64,000 nucleotides of DNA from UBA6115 sp964346355 (lineage in GTDB: Bacteria > Bacillota > Clostridia > Christensenellales > Aristaeellaceae): NCBI GenBank assembly GCA_964346355.1, contig CAYFUH010000004.1:15425-79424 (forward strand), given 5' to 3'. Below the pieces are notes generated by a model, which was given only the letters and a program-made list of their open reading frames with translations, had not been told where the DNA came from and made no database searches. Below, in pieces: positions 17,823 through 25,599 of this stretch. Position 1 is the first letter of the stretch, and every line of letters starts with the position of its first letter. The translations under genes and the position numbers were made by a program.

Positions 17823-17896
17823 AGGGGCATGGTGTAATGGTAACACGTGGGTCTCCAAAACCTTTGTTGAGGGTTCGAGTCCTTCTGCCCCTGCCA
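17823..17896 (+). tRNA. tRNA-Trp (anticodon CCA)
   Basis: 74 nt including an encoded CCA tail. The acceptor stem AGGGGCA/TGCCCCT, a 4-bp D stem GTGT/ACAC, the anticodon loop CTCCAAA and the T arm GAGGG-TTCGAGT-CCTTC are all in place. Acceptor, loop and discriminator G closely resemble E. coli tRNA-Trp. The anticodon stem has a U-U at 27-43 and a G-U at 28-42, so it is somewhat weak. It is flanked by its own promoter and terminator. Confidence 0.95.
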
Positions 17897-17903
17897 GCTT
17901 AAG

Positions 17904-17936
17904 CCCTTGAAATCATTGAGATTTCGAGGGTTTTTT
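17904..17936 (+). terminator. Terminator of tRNA-Trp
   Basis: CCCTTGAAATC pairs with GATTTCGAGGG (11 bp, one G-U) and is followed by TTTTTT. Confidence 0.9.
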
Positions 17937-18053
17937 ATAGCGTTTTGCTTTGCCTTCGCAGCCCGGGACGAAGGCGTATTGATAGGCGCTGAAGTCCACA
18001 TGGTGAAACCGCGGGCTGCCTCGCCGATGAGCAGGTAAGATGCGTTTTGTCAT
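17913..18053 (-). CDS. Small doubtful ORF (46 residues)
   Basis: ATG at 18053 preceded by GGAAGGAAAA at reasonable distance. The reading frame runs into the tRNA terminator hairpin. The peptide is basic (starts MTKRILPAHRRG, ends KKPSKSQ) and unrecognised. It lies 24 bp downstream of the secreted-protein gene on the same strand. It may be a small gene, a decayed fragment or chance. Confidence 0.25.
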   Translation of the reverse strand: MTKRILPAHRRGSPRFHHVDFSAYQYAFVPGCEGKAKRYKKPSKSQ

Positions 18054-18077
18054 GGTAAATTTTCCTTCCAAAAGCCA

Positions 18078-19217
18078 TCAGCCGTGGTTATCTACATCCA
18101 GTTTCTCGACCTTGATTTCCATCTCCGGCAAGGTATCAAACGGCGCTACCCATGAATTGGGGCCAAAGCTGTAAAACGCGAAAGGCCGGCTGTCGATATA
18201 GCGCACCATGCGGCATCCTTCTGCCTGCCTGGCGCTAAAGGACTGGATATGACCAATCTCATCGGTATCCATGCGGAATACGAAGCCGCTGCTGTCTGAC
18301 TCCGCCTGTTTGCCCATCCCCCAGACGGTATAGCCGCCGTCTTTCCGCTGAGAAATCAACTGGGGTTTGATACTCAGTGCGTCCGCCGCGTAATGCCAGT
18401 CTTCCGCAGCTTCCGCCAAGGGCGCGTAGACGTGAATGGCGAAGGTGTTGAAAGGCTTGTCCCCGGAATTGTCTTTTACAAGAGCGGTCAGGCCGCCCAG
18501 GTGGTTGAAGGCGGCGTCCGGCTCAAACCCATGAAGCAGATTGCGCTCATACAGGTAGGCGGAACGAAGCGTTTCGGTGCCGTTTTCATCCAGATAGACC
18601 AATGCCTGATCGGCCATACGCTGGGTGAAGTCCTCGTTATCACTGGCCTTGCCCCAGATGAGCAGCATATGCCCCTTCCCCTTAAGCCAGGCCCACATCA
18701 CCGCCGAATTGGGACGGATGACGTCAAAAGTTACCGGCTGCGCCTGGCCATTCAGGTCGATTTCAAACATCTGGTGCTCTTTTTCTCCCTGCAGGGTGCC
18801 ATATATCCTGTCCCCCGCGACCAGCAGGGGCACCATCTCATCCGGCAGCAGCTGGGAACGGAGATGTTGGCCTTTTTGACTGATGATTTCCAGATAGCGC
18901 TTGCCGTCCGCCCAGGTGTTGACCAGGGCAAAGCTGCCGTTTGTCAACTGATGCGGACCCCCCCAGTACTGCTTCCCAGCCGGGATGGCACAGGACCACA
19001 ACAGTTTGCCCTCCCGATTCACGCAGCGCACCTCATCCTGAGGAAGGGTGATGTCCTTCTTGCTGGGCACGTACACCACCCGGCCATCCGGCAAAAACAG
19101 GGCGGTGAACACCTGGCCATCAAACACAAGGGCATCCCCGCCTGGCGCCTCCTCCACAAGACCCGTCAGGGGTACTGTGAGCATGAACGCCAACGCGATG
19201 ATGAGTAGTTTTTTCAT
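18078..19217 (-). CDS. Secreted protein of unknown function, propeller-like
   Basis: 379 residues. Signal peptide MKKLLIIALAFMLTVPLTG, no lipobox. The start at 19217 is set by AGGAGAG; the frame is open further upstream but that part is not protein-like. The mature part has repeated short blocks of the kind LLWSCAIPAGK, MFEIDLNGQ, ALVYLDENGTE and FVFRMDTDEIG, as in PQQ/WD-like propellers that show hydrophobic strand, turn and acidic residue. No catalytic motif was recognised. It is a single gene, divergent from a HAD phosphatase. Function unknown. Confidence 0.75.
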   Translation of the reverse strand: MKKLLIIALAFMLTVPLTGLVEEAPGGDALVFDGQVFTALFLPDGRVVYVPSKKDITLPQDEVRCVNREGKLLWSCAIPAGKQYWGGPHQLTNGSFALVNTWADGKRYLEIISQKGQHLRSQLLPDEMVPLLVAGDRIYGTLQGEKEHQMFEIDLNGQAQPVTFDVIRPNSAVMWAWLKGKGHMLLIWGKASDNEDFTQRMADQALVYLDENGTETLRSAYLYERNLLHGFEPDAAFNHLGGLTALVKDNSGDKPFNTFAIHVYAPLAEAAEDWHYAADALSIKPQLISQRKDGGYTVWGMGKQAESDSSGFVFRMDTDEIGHIQSFSARQAEGCRMVRYIDSRPFAFYSFGPNSWVAPFDTLPEMEIKVEKLDVDNHG

Positions 19218-19311
19218 GATGCACTCTCCTGTCAAAGGTTTTGAACATTGTGTATTCAGGAATAGAACGCGCCCGGGGTTCGTTTTCCTGCATATTTGGC
19301 AGCCTAAAACA

Positions 19312-19340
19312 TTGACATCAAAACACCACTTTAGTACCCT
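19312..19340 (+). promoter_or_regulatory. Possible promoter of HAD phosphatase gene
   Basis: TTGACA (19312-19317) and TACCCT (19335-19340) with a 17-bp spacer, 31 bp before the ATG. The -10 is poor. Confidence 0.5.
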
Positions 19341-19371
19341 GATGCCCGAGTTTGTTTTGGGAGGACACGGG

Positions 19372-20010
19372 ATGAAGCGGAAATTGGCACTGTTTGACTT
19401 TGATGACACCATGATCAAGGGGGACAGCATCTCTACTTTGGTGCGTCAATTTGTCAAACAGGGGCATATGTCCCTCCCCTACCTGATGAAAACATTGTGG
19501 GCTACCCTGCAGTGGAAAATGGGGAAGGTGCCGGTGGAAGTGGCCAAGTCCATGTCGCTCTCTCCGCTCAATAAAATGGGTCAGGAGCAGGTTGAGCAGT
19601 ACTGCAGGGCATTTGTCAAAGACCACCTGGTGCCCAACCTGTACCAGGACGCGGTGGATAAAATGATAGCACATCATGAAGCGGGTGACCTGGTGCTGCT
19701 GGTCTCCGCTTCCCCGAATGTGTACTTGCAGCACCTGAAGAGCGCGCTGCCTGTTGATGACATCCTCGCTACGCAGAGCAACCAGGCGCATTTGGTCACC
19801 CTGAATGTTGTGCGGGAGGAAAAGAACCGCCAGATTATGGCGTGGCTCAATGCGCGCGGGATTGAAGCGGACTGGGAAGCATCCAGCGCGTATGGCGACA
19901 GCGCCAACGACCTGCCGATGCTTGGCATGGTGGGCAAGCCCCACCTGGTGAACCCTAAACCCAGGACGCGGGAGTTGGGCAAGGACATTCCCGTCCTTCA
20001 TTGGAAATAA
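19372..20010 (+). CDS. HAD-IB family phosphatase (SerB-like)
   Basis: 212 residues. All HAD motifs are visible: DFDDT at residues 8-12 (nucleophile and acid Asp), SASP near 112, a lysine near 155, and YGDSANDLPML near 181. HAD-IB members include phosphoserine phosphatases and phosphatidylglycerophosphatase-like enzymes; the substrate is not predictable. The start at 19372 follows GGGAGG; the longer upstream frame is antisense to the secreted-protein gene and not real. Confidence 0.88.
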   Translation: MKRKLALFDFDDTMIKGDSISTLVRQFVKQGHMSLPYLMKTLWATLQWKMGKVPVEVAKSMSLSPLNKMGQEQVEQYCRAFVKDHLVPNLYQDAVDKMIAHHEAGDLVLLVSASPNVYLQHLKSALPVDDILATQSNQAHLVTLNVVREEKNRQIMAWLNARGIEADWEASSAYGDSANDLPMLGMVGKPHLVNPKPRTRELGKDIPVLHWK

Positions 20011-20033
20011 TCCAGAGGATATTAAGGCATTAA

Positions 20034-20057
20034 AAAAAGTGGCCGAAGCCACTTTTT
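20034..20057. terminator. Bidirectional terminator
   Basis: AAAAAGTGGC-CGAA-GCCACTTTTT, a perfect 10-bp stem with a stable tetraloop, shared by the convergent HAD and rplS genes. Confidence 0.92.
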
Positions 20058-20076
20058 ATTTGCGATGGATGAGCGC

Positions 20077-20427
20077 TTAGCGCTGGGACGCGTCCTTGAT
20101 CTTGGCAGCCTTGCCCTGACGAGAGCGCAGGTAGTACAGCTTGGCGCGGCGGACTTTGCCCGGGCGGACCAATTCAATGCGGTCAACACGCGGGGAGTGC
20201 AGCGGGAAGGTACGTTCCACACCGATGCCATAGGACATGCGGCGCACGGTAAAGGTTTCACGGTTAAAGCCATTGCGCTTGGCGATGACGGTGCCTTCAA
20301 AGGCCTGCAGGCGCTCACGGCTGCCCTCAACGACCTTTACGAACACGCGGACTGTGTCACCGATGCCAAAGTCGATGCGGTCATCGCGCATCTGCTGCTT
20401 CTCAAGGGAACGGATAATCTCACTCAT
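20077..20427 (-). CDS. rplS: Ribosomal protein L19
   Basis: 116 residues, normal length. Diagnostic stretches are IGDTVRVFVKVVEG, RLQAFEGTVIAKRNG and the C-terminal KLYYLRSRQGKAAKIKD. L19 sits at the 30S/50S interface. RBS AAGGAGGAAA. It is separated from rimM/trmD, its common partners, and has its own promoter, a leader of about 70 nt and a terminator. Confidence 0.98.
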   Translation of the reverse strand: MSEIIRSLEKQQMRDDRIDFGIGDTVRVFVKVVEGSRERLQAFEGTVIAKRNGFNRETFTVRRMSYGIGVERTFPLHSPRVDRIELVRPGKVRRAKLYYLRSRQGKAAKIKDASQR

Positions 20428-20501
20428 GGGGTTTCCTCCTTACCTTACAGACGTTCATGCATCGGCCTGGATACAGCGGACCGTCCAATGTCACGGCGAC
20501 A

Positions 20502-20531
20502 ATCATACCACAGTTGTTATGCGGAATGCAA
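20502..20531 (-). promoter_or_regulatory. Promoter of rplS
   Basis: On the minus strand, TTGCAT (20526-20531) and TATGAT (20502-20507) with an 18-bp spacer. The leader of roughly 70 nt could hold an L19 autoregulatory structure; I could not confirm one. Confidence 0.6.
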
Positions 20532-20603
20532 ACATTATTTTTCCTTATCATGTGTTATGGCCGGTTTTGAGGTATCAACGCTGTCTTTGCTTAAACATAT
20601 AGC

Positions 20604-20633
20604 AGAAAACCGCCTCGTTTGAAGCGGTTTTCT
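20604..20633 (-). terminator. Terminator of the nfeD-floA operon
   Basis: AGAAAACCGC and GCGGTTTTCT form a perfect 10-bp stem 20 bp after the last stop codon of the operon. The T-tract is interrupted but adequate. Confidence 0.7.
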
Positions 20634-20652
20634 GGCGGTTTGAAACCTGCCC

Positions 20653-21132
20653 TCAGGCACCCCCGCGCGCCTGGTAGTACGGTTTACGCGCAGAGGGCGG
20701 GCGGGTTAGGATCTCCTTGGTGATAACAGCCTGTACCAGGGAAGCGCCGGACAAAACAGGCATCACACCGGGTTTTTTAGGCGCCATTTGCGGATGCGCT
20801 TTTTGAGCCCGGCTGACCGCCTGCAAATCAGCTTCCTTGCGGCGCTTTTCCATCTTCTCGTTGAAGGCGGGCGTATCCGCCATGTGCTTTTGTCCTTCCT
20901 CGGAGCGATCTATCTGCGTACGCGGCGCAGGCTTTTCTTCCTCCTTGCGCAGCAGCGGGTGTTGGTAGGGGGCAGCCTCAAAAAAGCCGGCTGGCTGCGG
21001 GGACGCCGCCTGCCGCTGTTGGTTCAGGCTGTTGCGGATGCGGCTTTCCGCCTGGAATTGGCGGATGATGCGCCTGAAAATGGCGCTGACCAAAAACAGC
21101 ACAAACAGCAAACCCAAGCTGAAATTAGGCAT
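20653..21132 (-). CDS. Uncharacterised membrane-anchored protein in flotillin operon
   Basis: 159 residues. One N-terminal hydrophobic segment (about 5-21) is followed by a long charged, Pro/Gln/Lys-rich region likely to be disordered. A conserved-looking block then appears (SLVQAVITKEILTRPPSARK). ATG 21132 is preferred over GTG 21138 because AGGAGG is six bases away from the former. It is the third gene after nfeD and floA, 33 bp behind floA. Topology suggests a cytoplasmic tail. Inference: an accessory protein of FloA membrane microdomains. Confidence 0.7.
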   Translation of the reverse strand: MPNFSLGLLFVLFLVSAIFRRIIRQFQAESRIRNSLNQQRQAASPQPAGFFEAAPYQHPLLRKEEEKPAPRTQIDRSEEGQKHMADTPAFNEKMEKRRKEADLQAVSRAQKAHPQMAPKKPGVMPVLSGASLVQAVITKEILTRPPSARKPYYQARGGA

Positions 21133-21165
21133 ACTCACCCTCCTTTCCCTGTAAGTAGCGGCGCA

Positions 21166-22155
21166 TTACTGGCCTTGGGGCGGCGTCTCGCGCGGGTCCG
21201 CTGCCTTGCTGATGCCGTCGCGCATTTGCGTATCGGCCATGATGTTTTGCATTTGGTAATAGTCCATCACACCCAGTTTGCCGGTGCGCAGGGCTTCCGC
21301 CATGGCCAGGGGCACTTCGGCCTCCGCCTGGACCACCTTGGCGCGCATCTCCTGGACTTCGGCTTTCATTTCCTGCTCACGCGCGACAGCCATTGCCCTG
21401 CGCTCTTCCGCGCGGGCCTGGGCGATGCGGCGATCGGCCTCGGCCTGATCCATCTGCAATTGGGCGCCGATGTTACGGCCTACGTCCACATCGGCGATGT
21501 CAATGGACAAAATCTCAAACGCGGTCCCGGCGTCCAGGCCCTTGTTGAGCACAGTACGGCTGATGAGATCCGGGTTTTCCAGCACTTCTTTATGGGTGGG
21601 AGAGGAACCGATGGTGGTGACAATGCCTTCACCGACACGGGCCATGACCGTCTCCTCACCGGCGCCGCCGACCAATTGCTGGATGCTGGTGCGCACGGTG
21701 ACGCGCGCCTTGGCGCGCAGCTCGATGCCGTCCTTGGCGATGGCTGCGACGGGCGGGGATTCAATCACCTTGGGGATAACGCTCATCTGGACGGCTTCCA
21801 GCACATCACGGCCGGCCAGGTCAATGGCGCAGGTTTGCTCGAAGGTGAGCTTGATGGCAGCCTGCTGCGCGGATATCAGGGCTTTGACCACGCGCTCGAT
21901 GTTGCCGCCAGCCAGGAAGTGCTTTTCCAGTTGGTTGACGGTAAGGTTCAAGCCCGCTTTGCTGGCGGTGATCAGGGAATCAACCAGCCGCTGCGGGGAG
22001 ATGCGGCGCAGGCGCATACCAATTAAAGTGAAGATGGTCAGCGGGACGCCTGAGGCGCGGGCCCTGATCCACAGCCCGATGGGCACATAGCGGAAGAAGA
22101 CCACAAACAGCAAAATAACAGCAACGACAACAATCCCGAGCAGAATCTCCGGCAT
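21166..22155 (-). CDS. floA: Flotillin-like protein FloA
   Basis: 329 residues, matching B. subtilis FloA (331). An N-terminal membrane hairpin (about 3-25) is followed by RYVPIGLWIRARASGV, the SPFH/PHB region with a long beta-rich part, and a coiled coil rich in AEADRRIAQARAEERRAMA (about 225-300). FloA scaffolds functional membrane microdomains. The ATG at 22155 has GGAGGT six bases upstream; the frame extends to 22191 but includes the RBS. The operon order nfeD-floA is the same as yqeZ-floA in B. subtilis. Confidence 0.95.
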   Translation of the reverse strand: MPEILLGIVVVAVILLFVVFFRYVPIGLWIRARASGVPLTIFTLIGMRLRRISPQRLVDSLITASKAGLNLTVNQLEKHFLAGGNIERVVKALISAQQAAIKLTFEQTCAIDLAGRDVLEAVQMSVIPKVIESPPVAAIAKDGIELRAKARVTVRTSIQQLVGGAGEETVMARVGEGIVTTIGSSPTHKEVLENPDLISRTVLNKGLDAGTAFEILSIDIADVDVGRNIGAQLQMDQAEADRRIAQARAEERRAMAVAREQEMKAEVQEMRAKVVQAEAEVPLAMAEALRTGKLGVMDYYQMQNIMADTQMRDGISKAADPRETPPQGQ

Positions 22156-22183
22156 ACCAGCACCTCCTAAAAAATTGAGTTCA

Positions 22184-22690
22184 TCAAACATCGGCCTTTA
22201 CCTCTTCCACTAAAATCCGGGCGCCTTCGACCGCCGTAATGACCACCTGGGCGCCTTTGGCGATGAAATCGCCTTCGCTTACAACGTTGAGCCGCTCACC
22301 GTCCACCTCGGCGATGCCCGCGGGGCGCAGTACCGTGATGGTCTGGCCGGTTTTACCGACATAGCCATCGTATTCATCGGTGGATACAAAGCCGTCCTTG
22401 CGGGTCTGCCCGCCCTTGAGCACCAGGGGCGACTTGGACAGGCGTCCCTTTGAGGCTGAGCGCATCGAGATGGTCAGCGCGATGCCGGTGAGGACCAATT
22501 CGCCCGCGGCCAGGCTCAACCCTGCGATTAAGCCATGCCGGATCCAGGTGAAATACACACTGGCTGCCAACAGGGCGAAGCCGGCAATCCCCGGCACGCC
22601 AAAGCCCGGCATGAACACTTCTACAACAATCAAGCCCGTACCGACAAGGACACAGATGATGATTGCCAGGTTCTCTACAATGAATTCCAT
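22184..22690 (-). CDS. NfeD-family membrane protein (short form)
   Basis: 168 residues. Three to four N-terminal hydrophobic segments (about 5-80) are followed by a C-terminal OB-fold NfeD domain (GKTGQTITVLRPAGIAEVDGERLNVVSEGDFIAKG). There is no ClpP-like protease domain, so this is the short type that partners FloA. The second ATG (22690) is preferred: AGGAGG is seven bases away, against one base for the ATG at 22696. It precedes floA by 28 bp. Confidence 0.9.
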   Translation of the reverse strand: MEFIVENLAIIICVLVGTGLIVVEVFMPGFGVPGIAGFALLAASVYFTWIRHGLIAGLSLAAGELVLTGIALTISMRSASKGRLSKSPLVLKGGQTRKDGFVSTDEYDGYVGKTGQTITVLRPAGIAEVDGERLNVVSEGDFIAKGAQVVITAVEGARILVEEVKADV

Positions 22691-22799
22691 ACTCATCCCT
22701 CCTTACTGTAATTCTACCCGAAAACGGTTAATTTTACCCATTTGCAGCCTTGCATATCGCTTGCTTTTACAAGCTTGTTGGGCGGTTTTTGCCCCAGTG

Positions 22800-23369
22800 C
22801 TACGCCCCCTTGGCAGGCAATTCTGCCAGCTTGTCCCGGACAGCCTGTAAATCCTTCCAGGCATCCCGCTTTTTGGCAGGATCCCGCAAGAGGGCTGAGG
22901 GATGGAAGGTGGGCAGGATGAACACGCCTTTTGATTCCGTCCACTGCCCGCGGCAGCGGGTGATGCGCATCTGCTGCCCCAGCACTACCCGCAGCGCGCT
23001 CGCGCCCAGCAGGAGAATCACCTGCGGACGGATCAGGCGTGTCTGCTCCCTCAAAAAGGGCAGGCAGGTGGCGACTTCCTCCGGCAGGGGCGCGCGGTTG
23101 CCGGGCGGGCGGCATTTGACCACGTTGGCGATGAAAACATCCTCCCGCGCAAGATCGATGGCCGCCAGCATCCTGGTGAGCAATTGCCCCGCCTTCCCCA
23201 CAAAAGCAAGGCCGGAGGCATCCTCATCCGCCCCCGGCCCCTCGCCAATGAGCATTAAGCGGGCATTCCGGTTGCCCTGGCCTGGCACCTTGTTGGTAAT
23301 GCCCTGTGCAAGCGCGCAGCGCGCACAGGCCTCTATCTGTGTATTGAGTTGCTCCCAGCGTTCGTCCAT
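22800..23369 (-). CDS. Family 4 uracil-DNA glycosylase
   Basis: 189 residues. It excises uracil from DNA and carries a 4Fe-4S cluster. Seen: the cluster cysteines CARC (about 15-18), then Cys in VVKCRPP and ATCLPF. Motif 1 is GEGPGADED near 43, followed by GLAFVGKAGQLL. The C-terminal HPSALLR is motif 2. The ATG overlaps the TGA of the preceding small gene by one base (TGATG), so translation is probably coupled; its own RBS is weak. It extends the repair theme with mutY, mfd and uvrA. Confidence 0.93.
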   Translation of the reverse strand: MDERWEQLNTQIEACARCALAQGITNKVPGQGNRNARLMLIGEGPGADEDASGLAFVGKAGQLLTRMLAAIDLAREDVFIANVVKCRPPGNRAPLPEEVATCLPFLREQTRLIRPQVILLLGASALRVVLGQQMRITRCRGQWTESKGVFILPTFHPSALLRDPAKKRDAWKDLQAVRDKLAELPAKGA

Positions 23370-23581
23370 CAGGAAAAACGGGTGTTGATGAAGGTAAAAG
23401 TGTTGCTGATGTCGCGCCTGAGCCAGTTGACCAGGCTGAAAATGAGCAGCAGCATCAGGAGGATCACAACGACGCCCAGGATGACGCCTACAAAGTCCGT
23501 CATGCCCGCGGCGAAGCGGTAGCGGTCCTGCTTCGCGGCGCGCTCCTCTTCCTTTAGGGTGAAATAATCCTGATGATCCAT
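23369..23581 (-). CDS. Small single-pass membrane protein
   Basis: 70 residues. A charged N-terminus (HQDYFTLKEEERAAKQDRYR) precedes one strong hydrophobic helix at about 28-52, followed by a short basic tail. ATG 23581 is chosen because GGAGGG lies five bases upstream; ATG 23584 is possible. Translationally coupled to the uracil-DNA glycosylase by a one-base overlap. Not recognised as a known family. Confidence 0.65.
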   Translation of the reverse strand: MDHQDYFTLKEEERAAKQDRYRFAAGMTDFVGVILGVVVILLMLLLIFSLVNWLRRDISNTFTFINTRFS

Positions 23582-23713
23582 CATATCCCTCCACTCGTAG
23601 TGTACAGGAAGGGCGGGGTTGATTCAAGCAATTTTTGCGCAATCGCGCAATTTCCGTTGGATATTTGCTGTTTCTTGTGCTATTCTGATACCAACAAAAC
23701 CAAGGAGGATACG

Positions 23714-24631
23714 ATGAATAAGAAACCCATTCTGGTGGTGATGGCCGCGGGCATCGGCAGCCGCTTTGGCGGGCTCAAGCAGATGACGCCTTTTGGCGCG
23801 CACGGTGAAAGCCTGATTGATTATTCCCTGTTTGATGCGCTGCGCGCCGGCTTTGAGCGCGTTATTTTTATCGTCAACAACCGCATCAAGGATGATTTCC
23901 GCGAGATCGTCGGCAAAAACGTCGAAAACCGCATGGAAGTGCAGTATGTGATGCAGGAGCTGGACAAGCTGCCCGAAGGCTTGCGTATCCCGGAAGGCCG
24001 CAACAAGCCCTGGGGTACCGCGCACGCGATCCTCTGCTGCAAGGACGCCATTGACGCCCCTTTTTGCGCGCTGAACGGTGACGATTTCTACGGCCTGGAC
24101 GCCATGGAAAAATTGTTTGGTTTCTTAGACGCGGGCCCCGAAAAGGACCACTACGCAATGGCGGGTTTCCAGCTGCAAAACACCCTGTCAGACGCGGGCT
24201 ATGTCTCCCGCGGCGAGTGCCAGGTGAATGAAGAGGGCTATCTGGACAGCATCATTGAGCGCTTGCACATCATCCCCACCATTGATGGGCCCATGTACAC
24301 CCTTGATAACCAGGTGTATCACCGCCTGAGCGGGGAGACCACGGTGTCCATGAACATGTGGGCTTTCACCCCCAGCCTGCTGGACCATATTGAAGCGCGC
24401 TTCCTGGATTTTTACGAGGAAGCGATGAAAACCAATCCATTGAAGGCCGAGTTTTACCTGCCCAACCTGGTGGGTGACCTGCTCAAGGATAAGGAAGCAA
24501 AGGTCAAAGTCTTCACCTCCAAGGATCGCTGGTTTGGTGTCACCAACGCATCAGACCGCCCCCTGGTGGAAGCCGCCCTGCGCGAATTGACCGCCACAGG
24601 CAAGTACCCGGACGGGCTGTGGAAGAAATAA
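23714..24631 (+). CDS. Sugar-phosphate nucleotidyltransferase-like protein
   Basis: 305 residues. The N-terminal signature VVMAAGIGSRFGGLKQMTPFG (residues 8-28) is the NTP-transferase pyrophosphorylase motif. LNGDDFYG near 115 provides the metal-binding Asp. It transfers a nucleotide to a sugar phosphate in cytoplasmic NDP-sugar synthesis; sugar and base are unknown. RBS AAGGAGGA. Single gene with a strong bidirectional terminator. Confidence 0.85.
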   Translation: MNKKPILVVMAAGIGSRFGGLKQMTPFGAHGESLIDYSLFDALRAGFERVIFIVNNRIKDDFREIVGKNVENRMEVQYVMQELDKLPEGLRIPEGRNKPWGTAHAILCCKDAIDAPFCALNGDDFYGLDAMEKLFGFLDAGPEKDHYAMAGFQLQNTLSDAGYVSRGECQVNEEGYLDSIIERLHIIPTIDGPMYTLDNQVYHRLSGETTVSMNMWAFTPSLLDHIEARFLDFYEEAMKTNPLKAEFYLPNLVGDLLKDKEAKVKVFTSKDRWFGVTNASDRPLVEAALRELTATGKYPDGLWKK

Positions 24632-24648
24632 TGTAAATTGATACAAAA

Positions 24649-24686
24649 AAACGACCCATGCGGCTTTTTTGCTGCATGGGTCGTTT
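24649..24686. terminator. Strong bidirectional terminator
   Basis: AAACGACCCATGC (24649-24661) pairs with GCATGGGTCGTTT (24674-24686), a 13-bp stem around a T-rich loop, between convergent genes. Confidence 0.9.
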
Positions 24687-24699
24687 GCTGGTTGTTTTA

Positions 24700-25560
24700 T
24701 CAGGTGGCTGGCAGGGCTTGCACCGCGATGCCGATGATGCCGGGGCCGGTATGCACGCTGAGCGCCGGGCTGATGTCCGTCTTGATGAAGCGTTCGCACT
24801 GCGGTAGTTTGCGCTTTAATTCCTCCATCACCCGGTTGGCTTCCTCCACCGCACTGCCGTGGGCGACCGCGACAGAGAAGCGCAGGTGCTTGCCGGCTTC
24901 GGCGACGGCGATGGAAATGGTCTTGGCCAAAGCCTGTGCGCTGCCGCGCACCTTGGCCACTGTCTCATAAATGCCGTCGGTATTGCAGCTGATGACCGGA
25001 CGCATCTTGAGCAGGGAGCCCAAAACCGCGGACACCTTGCCGATGCGGCCGCCCTTGGCCAGATATTCCAGCGTGTCCAGGCAAAAATAGACGTGGGATT
25101 TTTCAATGCTTTCCCGCAGTTTTTTGAGGATGCCCTCAAGCGGCTCGCCTTTTTTGATCAGTTCGGCAGCCAGCATTGCCTGCTGGCCTGCGCCGATACC
25201 GATGTTTTTGGTATCCAGCATGTGATAGTCCAACTTGCCGTACTGCTCCGCCAGCATCCGCATCAGGTTGTGGGTGCCGGACAGCCCGCTTGAAATGGTG
25301 ATGATGAGCACCGTGTCGTAGCCCTCTTGCACCATCTGTTCAAACAGGGCGTTCACACGCTCCGTGCTGGGCAGGGAGGTGGTGGGAATCTCCTCCTCCA
25401 GGCGGTCATAGATTTCCTGGAGCGTGATGTCGATGCGGTCCTCGTACTCACGGTCTTTATAAATAATTTTCAGGGGCGCTACAAAAATGTTGTGCTCCTT
25501 GGCAAATGCCGGCGGAACATCGGCCCCTGAATCCACTAAAATTGCAATCTTTTTGTCCAT
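24700..25560 (-). CDS. DegV-family (FakB-like) fatty-acid-binding protein
   Basis: 286 residues. Typical DegV start ILVDSGADVPP, the ligand-site TTSLPS near 60 and SSGLSGTHN near 91, and the LAKGGRIGK region near 165. DegV/FakB proteins bind one fatty acid and hand it to FakA for phosphorylation. RBS AGGAGG fixes the ATG at 25560; the codons upstream are not plausible. It lies 39 bp after the TtcA-like gene. It could serve with, or independently of, the fused kinase at 3744-5513. Confidence 0.93.
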   Translation of the reverse strand: MDKKIAILVDSGADVPPAFAKEHNIFVAPLKIIYKDREYEDRIDITLQEIYDRLEEEIPTTSLPSTERVNALFEQMVQEGYDTVLIITISSGLSGTHNLMRMLAEQYGKLDYHMLDTKNIGIGAGQQAMLAAELIKKGEPLEGILKKLRESIEKSHVYFCLDTLEYLAKGGRIGKVSAVLGSLLKMRPVISCNTDGIYETVAKVRGSAQALAKTISIAVAEAGKHLRFSVAVAHGSAVEEANRVMEELKRKLPQCERFIKTDISPALSVHTGPGIIGIAVQALPAT

Positions 25561-25599
25561 GCTGTCCTCCTGATCTGGTTGCATGGCATTGTAGAGTTT

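Noticed and set aside
20788..22026. 412-codon plus-strand frame across floA
   Set aside because: Low-complexity His/Arg/Gly-rich translation, mirror of floA and its neighbour; not a gene.
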